64,000 bases of DNA from Streptococcus uberis (GCF_000785785.1 NZ_JRQN01000008.1:1-64000); one strand, 5' to 3'; shown: positions 50,172-60,199, numbered from the stretch's first letter. Numbers and translations: made by a program. The notes: generated from the sequence alone by a model not told the origin.

Positions 50172-51016
50172 TTATTTTTCTTGATTAACGAATTTTTTCA
50201 TCCATTTAGGGACTTCTTGACTGATTTGAGTTGGAAGTACAACGTAATGGTCGCTAGAAAGGGCTTTAGCTATTGCGGAATGGAGATAAGTTGCTGCAGC
50301 AACCACTTGAAATGGAGGTGACTGCCTAAACTGAGCTAAAAAACCAGCAATTAATCCAGCCAGTGTATCTCCCATTCCACCAGTTGCTTGATAAGAGCCT
50401 CCAATAGTTAGAACAGCCACTTCCGAATGAGTGATAATTTTTGTTTGCTCACTTTTTGCAACTAGAATGCTTCCTTCTGGAAATACAGTCAAAGCTTTTT
50501 GTGAACGTTCTGTAGTTTGTTCGTCTATTGGAATGGCAGATAATCTTTCCCACTCTTTTTGATGTGGTGTTAAAACAAGTCTCTTATTCTCTAAGATGGT
50601 AATATCTTCTCTTGCTAAAAGGGATAGGGCTGAGCCATCTATGATTAAAGACTGGTATTGACTGCAAGAATCGACTACTAACTTGAATAAATGATAAGCT
50701 CTGCTATCTTCCCCAAGTCCTGGTCCTATTAAGAGGATATCTGCTTCCGTAATTGCTTTTTCTAAGGATGTCTGATCATCAACTGAAATTCCCATAGCTT
50801 CTGGAAGGTGACTATGCAATGCTATAATATTTTCTTTGTCAGTCGCAACCGTTACTAATCCAGCACCACTTTTTACTGCTGCAATAGCAGACATGATAAT
50901 AGCACCACCATAAGGATAAAGACCGCCAATTAGAAGAACTCGGCCAAAATCGCTTTATGACTCTTTTGAGGCCTAGGACAAATGACCCTACTTACAAACT
51001 CTTGATCTAAATTCAT
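50172..51016 (-). CDS. nnrD: ADP-dependent NAD(P)H-hydrate dehydratase, frameshifted
   Basis: Repairs hydrated NAD(P)H. The true start is ATG 51016, overlapping the folD stop (ATGA). The first frame reads [19 protein letters not shown] and then leaves frame at about 50953, where one base is missing (C to CC on plus) so that [12 protein letters not shown] would follow. Reconstructed length is 281 residues. The kinase-like core shows [22 protein letters not shown] and [14 protein letters not shown] with the catalytic Asp. It is translationally coupled to folD. Confidence 0.92.
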
Positions 51017-51867
51017 TTTGTCACACTTCTTAAACAAGCTTGATAAGTCTGTTCCAAAAGCATTGTGATTGTCATCGGTCCAACGCCACCTGGGACCGGG
51101 GTGATATAGCTTGCTAATGGTGATACTTGAGCAAAATCGACATCCCCAATTAATTTACCATTATCATCGCGGTTCATTCCAACATCAATAACTACAGCAC
51201 CTTTTTTGATGAAGTCTTTGGTGATAAAGTTTCCTTGTCCAATTGCAACAATTAATATATCAGCTTGACTTGCTATTTTTGATAAATGTTTGGTTCGCGA
51301 ATGAGCCAAAGTTACGGTTGCATTTTTATCTAATAACAATTGAGCCATTGGTTTTCCTACAATATTTGAGCGACCAATGATTACTGCATTTTTTCCCTCT
51401 AAATCGATATTATATTCACTGAACATTTCCATAATACCAGCTGGTGTGCATGGAACCATGAGCGGTCTTCCTGACCACAGATGACCTGTATTCATCGGAT
51501 GAAAACCATCCACATCTTTATGAGGATCAATTGATAGAATGATTTTTTTATCATTGATATGAGCAGGTAAAGGTAATTGAACTAATATCCCATGGATTGT
51601 GTCATCTGCGTTATATTGATCAATGATTGCAATCAATTCTTCTTGACAAGTGGATTCTGATAAACGGACTGTTTCACTTTTGAAACCTGCTGCAATAGCA
51701 GCTTTTTCTTTATTTCTGACATAAACTTGACTTGCAGGATTATTACCAACCAAAATAACAACGAGCCCAGGAACCGTTTGATATCTCTCTTTTAGCACTT
51801 GTACTTTTTCAGCTAAATTTCTTTGAATTTTTTGAGCGAGTGCTTTACCATCTATTATTTGTGTCAT
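51013..51867 (-). CDS. folD: bifunctional methylenetetrahydrofolate dehydrogenase/cyclohydrolase
   Basis: Interconverts methylene-, methenyl- and formyl-tetrahydrofolate for one-carbon supply. 284 residues: [10 protein letters not shown] with the catalytic Lys, the GILVQLPLP motif, the DVDGFHPMN stretch, and the Rossmann NADP site [11 protein letters not shown]. The C-terminal [11 protein letters not shown] motif is intact. The stop overlaps the nnrD start. Confidence 0.96.
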   Translation of the reverse strand: MTQIIDGKALAQKIQRNLAEKVQVLKERYQTVPGLVVILVGNNPASQVYVRNKEKAAIAAGFKSETVRLSESTCQEELIAIIDQYNADDTIHGILVQLPLPAHINDKKIILSIDPHKDVDGFHPMNTGHLWSGRPLMVPCTPAGIMEMFSEYNIDLEGKNAVIIGRSNIVGKPMAQLLLDKNATVTLAHSRTKHLSKIASQADILIVAIGQGNFITKDFIKKGAVVIDVGMNRDDNGKLIGDVDFAQVSPLASYITPVPGGVGPMTITMLLEQTYQACLRSVTK

Positions 51868-51903
51868 CTTTGTTTTTCCTTATCTCTATTTTTATTATTA
51901 TAC

Positions 51904-51928
51904 CAAAAAAAGAGGGACTATCCCTCTT
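51904..51928 (-). terminator. feo operon terminator
   Basis: AAGAGGGA (51910-51917) pairs with TCCCTCTT (51921-51928) across a 3-nt loop and is followed by six or more T on the minus strand, right after the small feo gene. Confidence 0.85.
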
Positions 51929-51929
51929 A

Positions 51930-52067
51930 TTATTCTTTCTTATGCATTTTTTCTTTAATTGGACATGAACAATCACAGTCTCCACAGGAGCCATTTTGAC
52001 TGTTATAATATATTAAACTAAGTAATACAAGGACAAGTAAAATAATAAAAACGATTACTGTAGACAC
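51930..52067 (-). CDS. FeoB-associated Cys-rich membrane protein
   Basis: A 45-residue peptide. It starts with GTG five bases after the feoB stop. One hydrophobic helix (about residues 4-21) is followed by the Cys cluster CGDCDCSCP, the pattern of the FeoB-associated Cys-rich family. It lies between feoB and the operon terminator. The family role is unknown; an accessory function in Fe(II) uptake, similar in position to FeoC, is the usual suggestion. The GTG start and weak spacing from GGAGAGG are the main uncertainty. Confidence 0.82.
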   Translation of the reverse strand: MSTVIVFIILLVLVLLSLIYYNSQNGSCGDCDCSCPIKEKMHKKE

Positions 52068-52072
52068 GACTT

Positions 52073-54226
52073 TTATTCCTCTCCAAAATTGATAATATTA
52101 GTTAATGTAATTAAATCTGAATGACTTTCTTTTGGTTTTCGTAAGACCAAATAAGAAACGAGACCGACTAAAAATACAGCAATAACTGTCAGAAGCGAAA
52201 CCTTACCTGTCTGAATGACTAGCCCGAGTTGATAAATCAGAAAACTCATCAAATAAGCCAGGACCGTTTGAAATAAAATAGCAAATAAAGACCATTTTCT
52301 ACTATTCATTTCACGCTTAATGGCTCCGATTGCTGCAAAACAAGGAGCGCACAGTAGGTTAAATACCAAAAATGAATAAGCTGCCAAAGGAGGATAGTCC
52401 AATCTTAATTGATGCCATAAGAGTCCTGAATTAGAGGCATCTGAAATCTGATTGTTTTGATAAAAAATACCAAATGTCGCAACAACAGTTTCTTTAGCCA
52501 ATAAACCTGAAAAGGTCGCCACTGTGGCCTTCCAGTTACCAAATCCTAAAGGTGAAAAGATCCAAGCAAACTGTTGTCCTAGTATAGCTAGGATACTATC
52601 TTGAGCATTAACAGCTTGAAAATGAAAATTATAAGAGGTCAAATACCAAAGGGCAATGGTTAAAACAAAAATAACTGTACCTGCTCTTTTAACAAAGCTT
52701 AACGCTTTGTTATAGGCGTACAAAACAACTGTCGGAAAATGGGGTAAGTGATAAGAAGGCAATTCCATAATAAAGGGACTGGCTTGACTTGAGAGTAATT
52801 TTGTTTTTTTCAAGGCAATACCTGATAGTATTATAGAGACAATACCAATAAAATAAGCACTTGGAGCAATTAAAGGATTGTTTGGAAAGAAAACTCCTGA
52901 AATAAGAGCAACGATAGACATTTTTGCAGAACAAGGCATAAATGTAGATGTCATAATGGTTATCTTGCGGTCTTGTTCATTTTCAATTGTACGACTGGCC
53001 ATAATTGCTGGAACACCACATCCTGTCGCTATCAACATGGGAATAAATGTCTTTCCCGAAAGCCCAAACTTGCGAAAAATGCGATCCATAACAAAGGCAA
53101 TCCGACTCATATAACCAATATCTTCAAGTATTCCTAAACAAAAAAATAACACAAATAACTGTGGAACAAAACCTAAGACGGCACCAATCCCCGCAATAAC
53201 ACCATCAATAATTAAAGACTTTAACCAATACTCTACTTTTAAATAAGTCAAAAAAGTCTGCATAGAATCAGGAACGAGTTTTCCAAATAAATAATCGTTA
53301 ACCCAATCAGTTCCTAAAGTACCAATTGTTTGAATGGATAAATAATAAACAATAAACATAATAACAGCAAAAATTGGTAAGGCTAAAAAACGATTGGTAA
53401 TCAGATTATCAATCTTATCGGATAATTTCAGTTCAAAATTATCTTTTTTGATTTGAGCCATTTGACAAACGGTATCAATATAGGCATATCTTTGATTAAT
53501 AACAATCGATTCCGCATCTTCCATAAAGATTTTTTCTGTGATTGCTGAAATAGATTCGATTTCTTTAACAATAGTTGATGGTAAATTGAGATGAGCTTGA
53601 ACTAACGGATCTCTTTCAAATAATTTTATGAGATAATGGCGTCTACTCACTCCTAAATCATAGTCAGATAACAGTTGATTTATCTGACTTAAGGCCGCTT
53701 CAAGCCGATCGTCATAGATTGGATATGGTGATGGAGAGCCATTAGTAACAATTTTTTGAATCTGTTTTATAAATGAATCAATTCCTTTATTTTTCAAGGC
53801 ACTAATGGATACTACCGGTACCCCAAGTTGATAACTAAGCTTGTTACTATTAATCTGGTGCCCATTTTTTTCCACCACATCAATCATATTCAATGCAAGT
53901 AAACATGGAACCCCAAGCTCTAGGAGTTGGGTTGTTAGATAAAGATTTCTTTCAAGGTTTGAAGCATCCAAGACATCAATAATGACTTGTGATTGACCAC
54001 TCAGTAAGTAATCTCTTGCCACCTTTTCCTCTGAGGTATAAGGCGATAAAGAGTACACACCTGGTAAATCTTGAATTTCAATAGCCTTATCAAGTTTAAG
54101 CAAACCACTTTTTCGATCAACAGTGACACCTGGCCAATTTCCAACTTTTTGGTTACTACCAGTTAATAAATTAAATAAACTTGTTTTTCCACTATTGGGA
54201 TTACCAATTAATGTAACTTTCCTCAT
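52073..54226 (-). CDS. feoB: ferrous iron transporter FeoB
   Basis: Fe(II) uptake permease with a fused G domain. ATG 54226 (MRKVTLIGNPN) has AGAGG upstream; 717 residues. G1 is GNPNSGKTSLFN, G3 DLPGVYSL, G4 ALNMIDV, then the helical spacer (about residues 170-270) and a core of about eleven helices with two Gate domains, including ATGCGVPAIMASRT and TSTFMPCSAKM. Oriented feoA-feoB-small peptide. It is full length and intact. Confidence 0.95.
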   Translation of the reverse strand: MRKVTLIGNPNSGKTSLFNLLTGSNQKVGNWPGVTVDRKSGLLKLDKAIEIQDLPGVYSLSPYTSEEKVARDYLLSGQSQVIIDVLDASNLERNLYLTTQLLELGVPCLLALNMIDVVEKNGHQINSNKLSYQLGVPVVSISALKNKGIDSFIKQIQKIVTNGSPSPYPIYDDRLEAALSQINQLLSDYDLGVSRRHYLIKLFERDPLVQAHLNLPSTIVKEIESISAITEKIFMEDAESIVINQRYAYIDTVCQMAQIKKDNFELKLSDKIDNLITNRFLALPIFAVIMFIVYYLSIQTIGTLGTDWVNDYLFGKLVPDSMQTFLTYLKVEYWLKSLIIDGVIAGIGAVLGFVPQLFVLFFCLGILEDIGYMSRIAFVMDRIFRKFGLSGKTFIPMLIATGCGVPAIMASRTIENEQDRKITIMTSTFMPCSAKMSIVALISGVFFPNNPLIAPSAYFIGIVSIILSGIALKKTKLLSSQASPFIMELPSYHLPHFPTVVLYAYNKALSFVKRAGTVIFVLTIALWYLTSYNFHFQAVNAQDSILAILGQQFAWIFSPLGFGNWKATVATFSGLLAKETVVATFGIFYQNNQISDASNSGLLWHQLRLDYPPLAAYSFLVFNLLCAPCFAAIGAIKREMNSRKWSLFAILFQTVLAYLMSFLIYQLGLVIQTGKVSLLTVIAVFLVGLVSYLVLRKPKESHSDLITLTNIINFGEE

Positions 54227-54242
54227 AATTCCTCTTACATAC

Positions 54243-54701
54243 CTATCTTCGATTGACACTAATTAATTGTGCTTCTGATTTTCTCAGTGTTAGTTCGAAT
54301 CCCCTTATTGAGATTTCAATTGGATCTCCTAGAGGCGCAACCTTTATTAGTTTAACTTGTGTGCCTTTTGTTAAGCCCATATCCATTAAATGTCGCTTAG
54401 TTTCTTTAGCAGTATAAATAGTCTCGATATATGCCACTTCACCTACAAAAAGGTCTGTCAATGGAATAGCATTTTGAGAATCTGGTAATACTTCAACGAC
54501 AATATTTTCTAAAATACTTTTATCAAATGCTAGACGTTGGCCAGCTAAAATAAGAATTGCACTTACTTTTGTTTTTGAAATTAACATGACTTGTCTATCA
54601 GGTAACATTCCCAAATGAGATAAGTATCTTTGAAAAGAGTCTGGAAGATTAATAGATGTTATGATGTACTTTTTTCCGATTTCGGCTTGCAATATATTCA
54701 A
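54243..54701 (-). CDS. feoA: FeoA-like protein with two FeoA domains
   Basis: 152 residues, twice the length of a typical FeoA (about 75). Both halves have the SH3-like pattern: the first covers about residues 1-70 (LSHLGMLPDRQVMLI) and the second about 78-150 (LMDMGLTKGTQVKLI followed by GDPIEISIRGFELTLRKSEAQ). The second half keeps the classical GDPIxxxxRG motif, while the first is diverged. FeoA partners FeoB in Fe(II) uptake. It precedes feoB by 16 bases. Confidence 0.9.
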   Translation of the reverse strand: MNILQAEIGKKYIITSINLPDSFQRYLSHLGMLPDRQVMLISKTKVSAILILAGQRLAFDKSILENIVVEVLPDSQNAIPLTDLFVGEVAYIETIYTAKETKRHLMDMGLTKGTQVKLIKVAPLGDPIEISIRGFELTLRKSEAQLISVNRR

Positions 54702-54784
54702 AATAATCTCCTTTTATACCTTCCAATTATAACATAGGATAATAAAAATGTATTCCTTCTCAAGAATATTATTAAAAATAGGTT

Positions 54785-54812
54785 AAAAAAATAAACCGGC
54801 TTCAACCGGCTT
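54785..54812 (-). terminator. terminator after the glnQ-like gene
   Basis: Minus strand AAGCCGG pairs with CCGGTTT (one G-U pair) and is followed by ATTTTTTT, directly after the ATPase gene stop at 54816. Confidence 0.65.
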
Positions 54813-54815
54813 ATC

Positions 54816-55550
54816 CTACAAGACTTTACTAAGGAAATCTTTTGTTCTTTCTTCTTTTGGATTATCAAAGAGGTCAGTTGGACTGCCTTCTTCAACAACA
54901 AGACCTCCATCCATAAAAATGACACGATCTGCAACTTCTTTTGCAAAGCCCATTTCATGAGTTACAATTGCCATCGTCATTCCAGATAAAGCAAGGTCCT
55001 TCATTACAGTGAGGACTTCCCCAACCATTTCTGGATCAAGAGCAGAGGTTGGTTCATCAAACAAGAGCATATCCGGATTCATCGCTAAACTTCTTGCAAT
55101 TGCAATCCTTTGCTGTTGGCCACCTGAAAGGGAAGCCGGATAGGCATTAGCCTTATCAACCAGACCAACCTTTTCCAAAAGAATTTGTCCATTTTGTTTA
55201 GCATCACTTTTACTAATGCCTTTTGTTTTAATTGGTGAGATTGTAATATTTTCCATAACGGTCATATTAGGAAAGAGATTAAACTGTTGAAAAACCATTC
55301 CCATTTTTTCACGCATTTTGAAAATATCATTTTTCTTATCAGTAATGTCGACACCTTCAAAGGTAATTTTCCCCTGACTTGGAACTTCTAATAAATTCAT
55401 CGTTCTCAACAAGGTTGATTTCCCTGAACCAGATGGTCCGATGATTACAAGAACTTCTCCTTTTTCGATACTCAAGTCAATTCCTTTGAGAACATGATTA
55501 TTCTCAAAGGATTTATGTAACCCTTCGATTGTTAATAGCGTTTGATTCAT
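54816..55550 (-). CDS. glnQ: amino acid ABC transporter ATP-binding protein
   Basis: 244 residues, polar amino acid transporter ATPase. Walker [12 protein letters not shown]-loop [12 protein letters not shown], signature [10 protein letters not shown], Walker [12 protein letters not shown] and the H-loop VTHEMGFA are all present. It overlaps the permease gene by 4 bases. The glnQ name reflects family resemblance; the amino acid carried is unknown. Confidence 0.9.
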   Translation of the reverse strand: MNQTLLTIEGLHKSFENNHVLKGIDLSIEKGEVLVIIGPSGSGKSTLLRTMNLLEVPSQGKITFEGVDITDKKNDIFKMREKMGMVFQQFNLFPNMTVMENITISPIKTKGISKSDAKQNGQILLEKVGLVDKANAYPASLSGGQQQRIAIARSLAMNPDMLLFDEPTSALDPEMVGEVLTVMKDLALSGMTMAIVTHEMGFAKEVADRVIFMDGGLVVEEGSPTDLFDNPKEERTKDFLSKVL

Positions 55551-56194
55551 AAACTCTTAGCTCCCTGTCCCATTTTTTTCTCTAGTAATTGTAGTAACTG
55601 TGACATGACAGTTGTCACCATTAAGTAATAAAATGCAGCAAATAATAATGGCGTAATTGGTAGATAGGTAGCAGTAACAACAGATTGCGCACCATTCCAT
55701 AATTCCATAACACCAATTGTTTGCAAGAGGGCACTGTCTTTAATAATAGTAATAAATTCATTGCCCAGAGCTGGTAAAATATTTTTAAAAGCTTGAGGTA
55801 AGATAACATAACGCATAGCATTTTTAGGACGAATCCCTAAAGAATAGGCAGCTTCTAACTGGCCTGCTGGAACAGCTTCAATTCCCGCTCTGACAATTTC
55901 TGATATATAGGCGCCGCTATTCAATGAAATAATAATTACCCCAGGTAGGAGGCGTGAAAAATCAAGATTTAAAACGCCAAATTCAATGACCGGCATCTGA
56001 TTAAAATGCATCCAAGCAAAGGCAATCATTATTTGAACAACCATAGGTGTGCCACGAAAGATCCAGACATAAAAGTTAGCGAGCAATCTCAATGGTGGAA
56101 AAGAACTTCTTTTTAAAAAAGTAATAAAAACACCTAGTATAGTACCAAAAAATACGACTGAAATTGAAATTAAAAATTGTGACGAGGACGCCAT
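55547..56194 (-). CDS. amino acid ABC transporter permease
   Basis: 215 residues, five helices, HisM/GlnP type, with the EAA-like cytoplasmic loop [23 protein letters not shown] and the [13 protein letters not shown] segment. It is cotranscribed with the ATPase. No substrate-binding protein gene is in the cluster, and none is fused to this short permease, so the binding protein must be encoded elsewhere. Confidence 0.9.
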   Translation of the reverse strand: MASSSQFLISISVVFFGTILGVFITFLKRSSFPPLRLLANFYVWIFRGTPMVVQIMIAFAWMHFNQMPVIEFGVLNLDFSRLLPGVIIISLNSGAYISEIVRAGIEAVPAGQLEAAYSLGIRPKNAMRYVILPQAFKNILPALGNEFITIIKDSALLQTIGVMELWNGAQSVVTATYLPITPLLFAAFYYLMVTTVMSQLLQLLEKKMGQGAKSL

Positions 56195-56280
56195 AATTAA
56201 AGTAGCCCCAATAGTGTGGCAGAAAAGAAAAATTCATATTTATACTCCAAAGTTCCTAAATAATAAAAAACAATGAAATA

Positions 56281-56309
56281 ATTATAACACTTGCTGTATA
56301 ATAATACAA
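56281..56309 (-). promoter_or_regulatory. promoter of the amino acid ABC transporter
   Basis: Minus strand: TTGTAT (56304-56309) and TATAAT (56281-56286) with 17-base spacing, leaving a leader of about 80 bases before the permease gene. Confidence 0.55.
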
Positions 56310-56319
56310 TACAAAAATA

Positions 56320-56342
56320 AAAAACCTGCTAATGCAAGTTTT
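56320..56342 (-). terminator. terminator of the YkuJ-like gene
   Basis: Minus strand AAAACTTGC pairs with GCAGGTTTT (one G-U) followed by TTTATTTTT, 24 bases after the stop of the gene at 56366. Confidence 0.65.
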
Positions 56343-56365
56343 CCACTACAAAACTATTGAAGTCA

Positions 56366-56596
56366 TTAATATAATAAATCGTAAATTTCCATTGCAATTA
56401 AATCAATGCTATCAAATGAATATGATTCACGTGCATCAACATCACGTAATGTAAAAACTGGTCCAGTTTCAAGATCGTTAGCAAATGATACTTCTGCTAC
56501 AACTACACCATCACGTTCAAAATTTCTTTTTAAATTGCCACCGTCATTAACCATTAATTCAAGGCGGTTGATGATTCTCACTAAATGTGATTCCAT
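56366..56596 (-). CDS. YkuJ/DUF1797 family protein
   Basis: 76 residues, small and acidic, preceded by AGGAGAA. The pattern (ESHLVRIINRLELMV at the start, FTLRDV in the middle and YSFDSIDLIAMEIYDLLY at the end) fits the DUF1797/YkuJ family of Firmicutes. Function is unknown. It is divergent from clpE and ends at a small terminator. Confidence 0.8.
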   Translation of the reverse strand: MESHLVRIINRLELMVNDGGNLKRNFERDGVVVAEVSFANDLETGPVFTLRDVDARESYSFDSIDLIAMEIYDLLY

Positions 56597-56741
56597 TTCA
56601 ATTCTCCTATTTCTAAGTTTTCCATATTATTTTAACACAAATTACCCTAAACAAACACTAAAAGAGATAATTTTCTCAATCTTTTCAGTCATACTATTCA
56701 GGATCTTTCTTTTATCCTATTAAAAACAGTAAATCATGCAT

Positions 56742-56768
56742 TTATCACTCCTAATAATAGAGTGCTAA
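56742..56768 (+). promoter_or_regulatory. CIRCE element (HrcA operator) upstream of clpE
   Basis: TTATCACTC-N9-GAGTGCTAA matches the CIRCE consensus TTAGCACTC-N9-GAGTGCTAA at 17 of 18 positions, with exact spacer length. It ends 18 bases before the -35 box of clpE. Confidence 0.8.
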
Positions 56769-56785
56769 AACAAGGAACTTTTTAC

Positions 56786-56842
56786 TTGATTTCCTCTAAG
56801 AGGGTGCTATAATATGGTTATAAAGTTTGACCTTGTTTGACT
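56786..56842 (+). promoter_or_regulatory. clpE promoter with CtsR operator
   Basis: TTGATT (56786-56791) and TATAAT (56808-56813) are 16 bases apart. Just downstream, 56826-56842 reads TTTGACC-TTG-TTTGACT, whose reverse complement AGTCAAACAAGGTCAAA matches the CtsR heptad repeat exactly. CtsR bound here would block transcription just after initiation. Confidence 0.85.
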
Positions 56843-56883
56843 ATAAGTCAATCACGTTAATAGAAATGCAATGGAGGTATTCT

Positions 56884-59161
56884 ATGCTCTGTCAAAATTG
56901 TCAATTAAATGAAGCTTCAATCCATTTATATACTAATGTCAATGGGAAACAAAAACAAATTGATTTGTGTCAAAATTGTTACCAAATCATGAAAACTGAT
57001 GCTAATAATTCCATTTTAGGTGGTATTGGTGCTCGAAATGAGTCAAAACAGGATCCAGTCAATCCATTTTTTGATGATTTCTTTGGAGATCTCAATAACT
57101 TTAGATCTTTTGGAGATCTTCCAAATACCCCTCCAACACAAGCCGGAGGTAATGGTGGGAACAATGGAAAAATCCCTAACCAACAGTCTTCTCGCCACCA
57201 AGCGTCACAGACAAATCAGCAAGCTAAAGGCTTACTTGAAGAATTTGGTATTAATGTGACTGACATTGCTCGTAAAGGTGGCATAGACCCTGTAATTGGA
57301 CGCGATGAAGAAATCACACGCGTTATTGAAATTCTAAATCGACGAACTAAAAATAACCCCGTCCTAATCGGAGAACCTGGTGTTGGGAAAACGGCTGTCG
57401 TCGAAGGGTTAGCCCAAAAAATTGTTGATAGTGATGTTCCCTATAAACTCCAGGGGAAACAAGTCATCCGCTTAGATGTGGTCAGTCTTGTTCAAGGAAC
57501 AGGCATCCGTGGCCAGTTTGAAGAACGCATGCAAAAATTGATGGAAGAAATCAGAAATCGACAAGATGTCATTTTATTTATTGATGAGATTCATGAAATT
57601 GTCGGTGCCGGGAATGCTGGTGACGGGAATATGGATGCTGGAAATATTTTAAAACCAGCCTTAGCTCGTGGCGAGTTACAACTTGTTGGGGCAACAACTC
57701 TAAATGAATACCGTATCATTGAAAAAGATGCCGCCCTTGAACGGAGAATGCAACCTGTCAAAGTTGAAGAGCCATCTGTTGAAGAAACAATAACTATTCT
57801 AAAAGGTATTCAAGGTAAATATGAAGATTACCATCATGTGAAATATACTGATGATGCCATTAGTGCAGCAGCAACATTATCTAATCGTTATATTCAAGAT
57901 CGTTTTTTACCAGATAAAGCCATTGATCTATTGGACGAGGCTGGTTCAAAATTGAATTTGACTTTAACCTTCGTTGATCCAAAAGAGATTGATCAGCGTC
58001 TCGTCGAAGCTGAAAACTTAAAAGCGCAAGCTACTCGTGATGAAGACTATGAACGCGCAGCTTATTTCCGTGATCAAATCATTAAATATAAAGACTTACA
58101 AAAACAAAAAGTTGAACAAGAAGATACGCCGATCATCACCGAAAAAACAATTGAGAGTATCCTTGAAGAAAAAACGAGTATTCCTGTTGGCGAGTTAAAA
58201 GAAAAAGAACAATCGCAATTGATTCACCTAGCAGATGACCTTAAATCTCATGTCATTGGGCAAGACGATGCCGTTGATAAGATTGCAAAAGCTATTCGTC
58301 GTAATCGCGTTGGTCTCGGCTCACCAAATCGTCCTATTGGTTCTTTCCTATTTGTAGGGCCAACTGGGGTCGGCAAAACTGAATTATCGAAACAATTAGC
58401 TATCGAACTCTTTGGTAGTGCTGATAACATGATTCGTTTTGACATGTCAGAGTATATGGAAAAATGCGGTTTCTAAATTAGTCGGTGCCCCTCCTGGTTA
58501 TGTTGGCTATGATGAGGCTGGGCAATTGACTGAAAAAGTCCGTCGTAACCCTTATTCTCTGATTTTACTGGATGAAATTGAAAAAGCGCATCCTGATGTG
58601 ATGCACATGTTCCTTCAAGTATTAGATGATGGTCGTTTGACGGATGGGCAGGGCCGAACAGTAAGCTTTAAAGATACTATTATTATTATGACCTCAAATG
58701 CTGGAACTAGTACAAATGAAGCATCGGTTGGTTTTGGGGCTGCCCGCGAAGGCCGAACTTCTTCTGTTCTGGGACAATTATCACATTTCTTCAATCCTGA
58801 ATTTATGAACCGATTTGACGGTATTATTGAATTCCAAACATTAAACAAAGATAACCTCTTACATATTGTTGATTTAATGTTAGCTGATGTCAATGACAGA
58901 CTCAATCAAAATGGCCTACATTTAGATGTGACTGGTAAGGTTAAAGAGAAGCTTGTCGACCTTGGTTATAATCCCAAAATGGGTGCTCGACCTTTACGTC
59001 GCACTATTCAAGATTACATTGAAGATGCCATTACTGACTTTTACCTAGAAAATCCAAGTGAAAAAGAACTAAAAGCAATGATGACAAGCAATGGTAATAT
59101 TATTATAAAATCTGCTAAAAAAACAAGTCCTATTGTGAAAGAAGATTCAAAAGCTAATTAA
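56884..59161 (+). CDS. clpE: ATP-dependent Clp protease ATP-binding subunit ClpE, frameshifted
   Basis: Hsp100 unfoldase working with ClpP under heat stress. The start is ATG 56884 (MLCQNCQ) after GGAGG. Order: N-terminal zinc finger (CQNC...CQNC), flexible linker, AAA domain 1 ([13 protein letters not shown]), UVR domain (about residues 375-415), AAA domain 2 ([12 protein letters not shown]). Near 58465 the text reads MEKCGF-stop where ClpE has MEKHAVSKL; two bases (CA) appear missing. Corrected length is 759 residues, normal for ClpE. CIRCE and CtsR sites lie upstream. Confidence 0.94.
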
Positions 59162-59165
59162 AAAG

Positions 59166-59204
59166 AAAAGTTGATATTAGGGAGCCCCTTTTATCAACTT
59201 TTTT
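59166..59204 (+). terminator. clpE terminator
   Basis: AAAAGTTGATA pairs with TATCAACTTTT and is followed by more T, seven bases after the clpE stop. Confidence 0.85.
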
Positions 59205-59301
59205 GCTAGTTATCTTATTATGTAAATGTTCAAACAAATAAAAAAAAATGAAGCGCTATCCTTTTTTTTTTTAGTATAATATAAGCAAGGAGGGAACCCT
59301 T

Positions 59302-59751
59302 ATGACAGTTCCAAAATTCGGTGAAAAGATTGATGGAAAAGAGTACATCTCTCGCTATGGCGTTTATGCAGTGATTCCAAATCATACTCAAACAGAAATT
59401 GTATTAGTTCAAGCCCCTAACGGCTCATGGTTTCTACCTGGTGGTGAAATTGAAAAAGGTGAAGATCATTCCTCTGCCCTCGAGAGAGAATTGATTGAAG
59501 AGCTAGGTTACTCTGCTCAAATTGGCTATTATTATGGACAAGCGGATGAATATTTTTATTCTCGACATAGAGATACCTACTACTATAATCCCGCTTATCT
59601 TTACGAAGTGACAGCTTATACAATTGAGGGTGATCCTCTAGAAGACTTCAATAATATTGCTTGGTTCCCAATCGAAACCGCAATAGCTAAACTAAAACGC
59701 GGAAGCCACAAATGGGCAATCAAAGAATGGCAAAAAAAACACCATTCCTAA
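59302..59751 (+). CDS. NUDIX hydrolase
   Basis: 149 residues, preceded by AAGGAGG. The NUDIX box is GGEIEKGE...RELIEELG, matching GX5EX7REUXEEXGU. Such enzymes hydrolyse nucleoside diphosphates linked to another moiety; the substrate is not predictable. It lies 49 bases upstream of the DUF1827 gene and after clpE, a streptococcal arrangement. TATAAT at about 59276 supplies its own promoter. Confidence 0.9.
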   Translation: MTVPKFGEKIDGKEYISRYGVYAVIPNHTQTEIVLVQAPNGSWFLPGGEIEKGEDHSSALERELIEELGYSAQIGYYYGQADEYFYSRHRDTYYYNPAYLYEVTAYTIEGDPLEDFNNIAWFPIETAIAKLKRGSHKWAIKEWQKKHHS

Positions 59752-59800
59752 TGAAAATATAGATTCATAAACATGATGATCTATTAAAGAGGAGGAATTT

Positions 59801-60106
59801 ATGAGACTCATAAATACAACAGGCAGTCACCCAGAACTTGTAAGAAACCAGCTGACCAATACTGATGCTAAATTAGTTGAAGTATATTCTGCCGGAAATA
59901 CAGATGTCATCTTCACAATGGCACCTAAACATTATGAATTATTAATTACAAATAAATACCGTGCCATTAAAGAAGAAGAATTAGAAGTCATTCGTGAATT
60001 TTTCCTTAAACGTAAAATTGATCAAAATCGTGTCATAAAAGGTAAGACCAAAATGGTACACACCAATAATCTGATTGAAATATCATTTCCAATAAAAGAA
60101 GACTAA
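59801..60106 (+). CDS. DUF1827 family protein
   Basis: 101 residues with GAGGAGG upstream. The pattern MRLINTTGSHPELVRNQL at the start and IEISFPIKED at the end is that of the streptococcal/lactococcal DUF1827 family. Function is unknown. It is conserved next to clpE and the NUDIX gene and ends in a terminator that overlaps its stop codon. Confidence 0.82.
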   Translation: MRLINTTGSHPELVRNQLTNTDAKLVEVYSAGNTDVIFTMAPKHYELLITNKYRAIKEEELEVIREFFLKRKIDQNRVIKGKTKMVHTNNLIEISFPIKED

Positions 60107-60128
60107 CTGTTATAGTTAGTCTTCTTTT
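60094..60128 (+). terminator. terminator of the DUF1827 gene
   Basis: AAAAGAAGACTAAC pairs with GTTAGTCTTCTTTT around a 7-nt loop; the T-run follows on the plus strand. The left arm includes the last codons of the gene. Confidence 0.85.
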
Positions 60129-60158
60129 ATTACTCTTTAAACAATAATCACATCTAAA

Positions 60159-60199
60159 ACACCCCAATCATCAGATTTTTTGTCCAATAATTGGGGTGT
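60159..60199 (-). terminator. ileS terminator
   Basis: ACACCCCAAT pairs with ATTGGGGTGT (60159-60168 and 60190-60199) around a 21-nt loop; TTTTAG follows on the minus strand, 51 bases after ileS. Confidence 0.65.

Noticed and set aside
55621..55821. 66-codon Leu-rich minus-strand frame
   Set aside because: Out-of-frame translation of the ABC permease helices.
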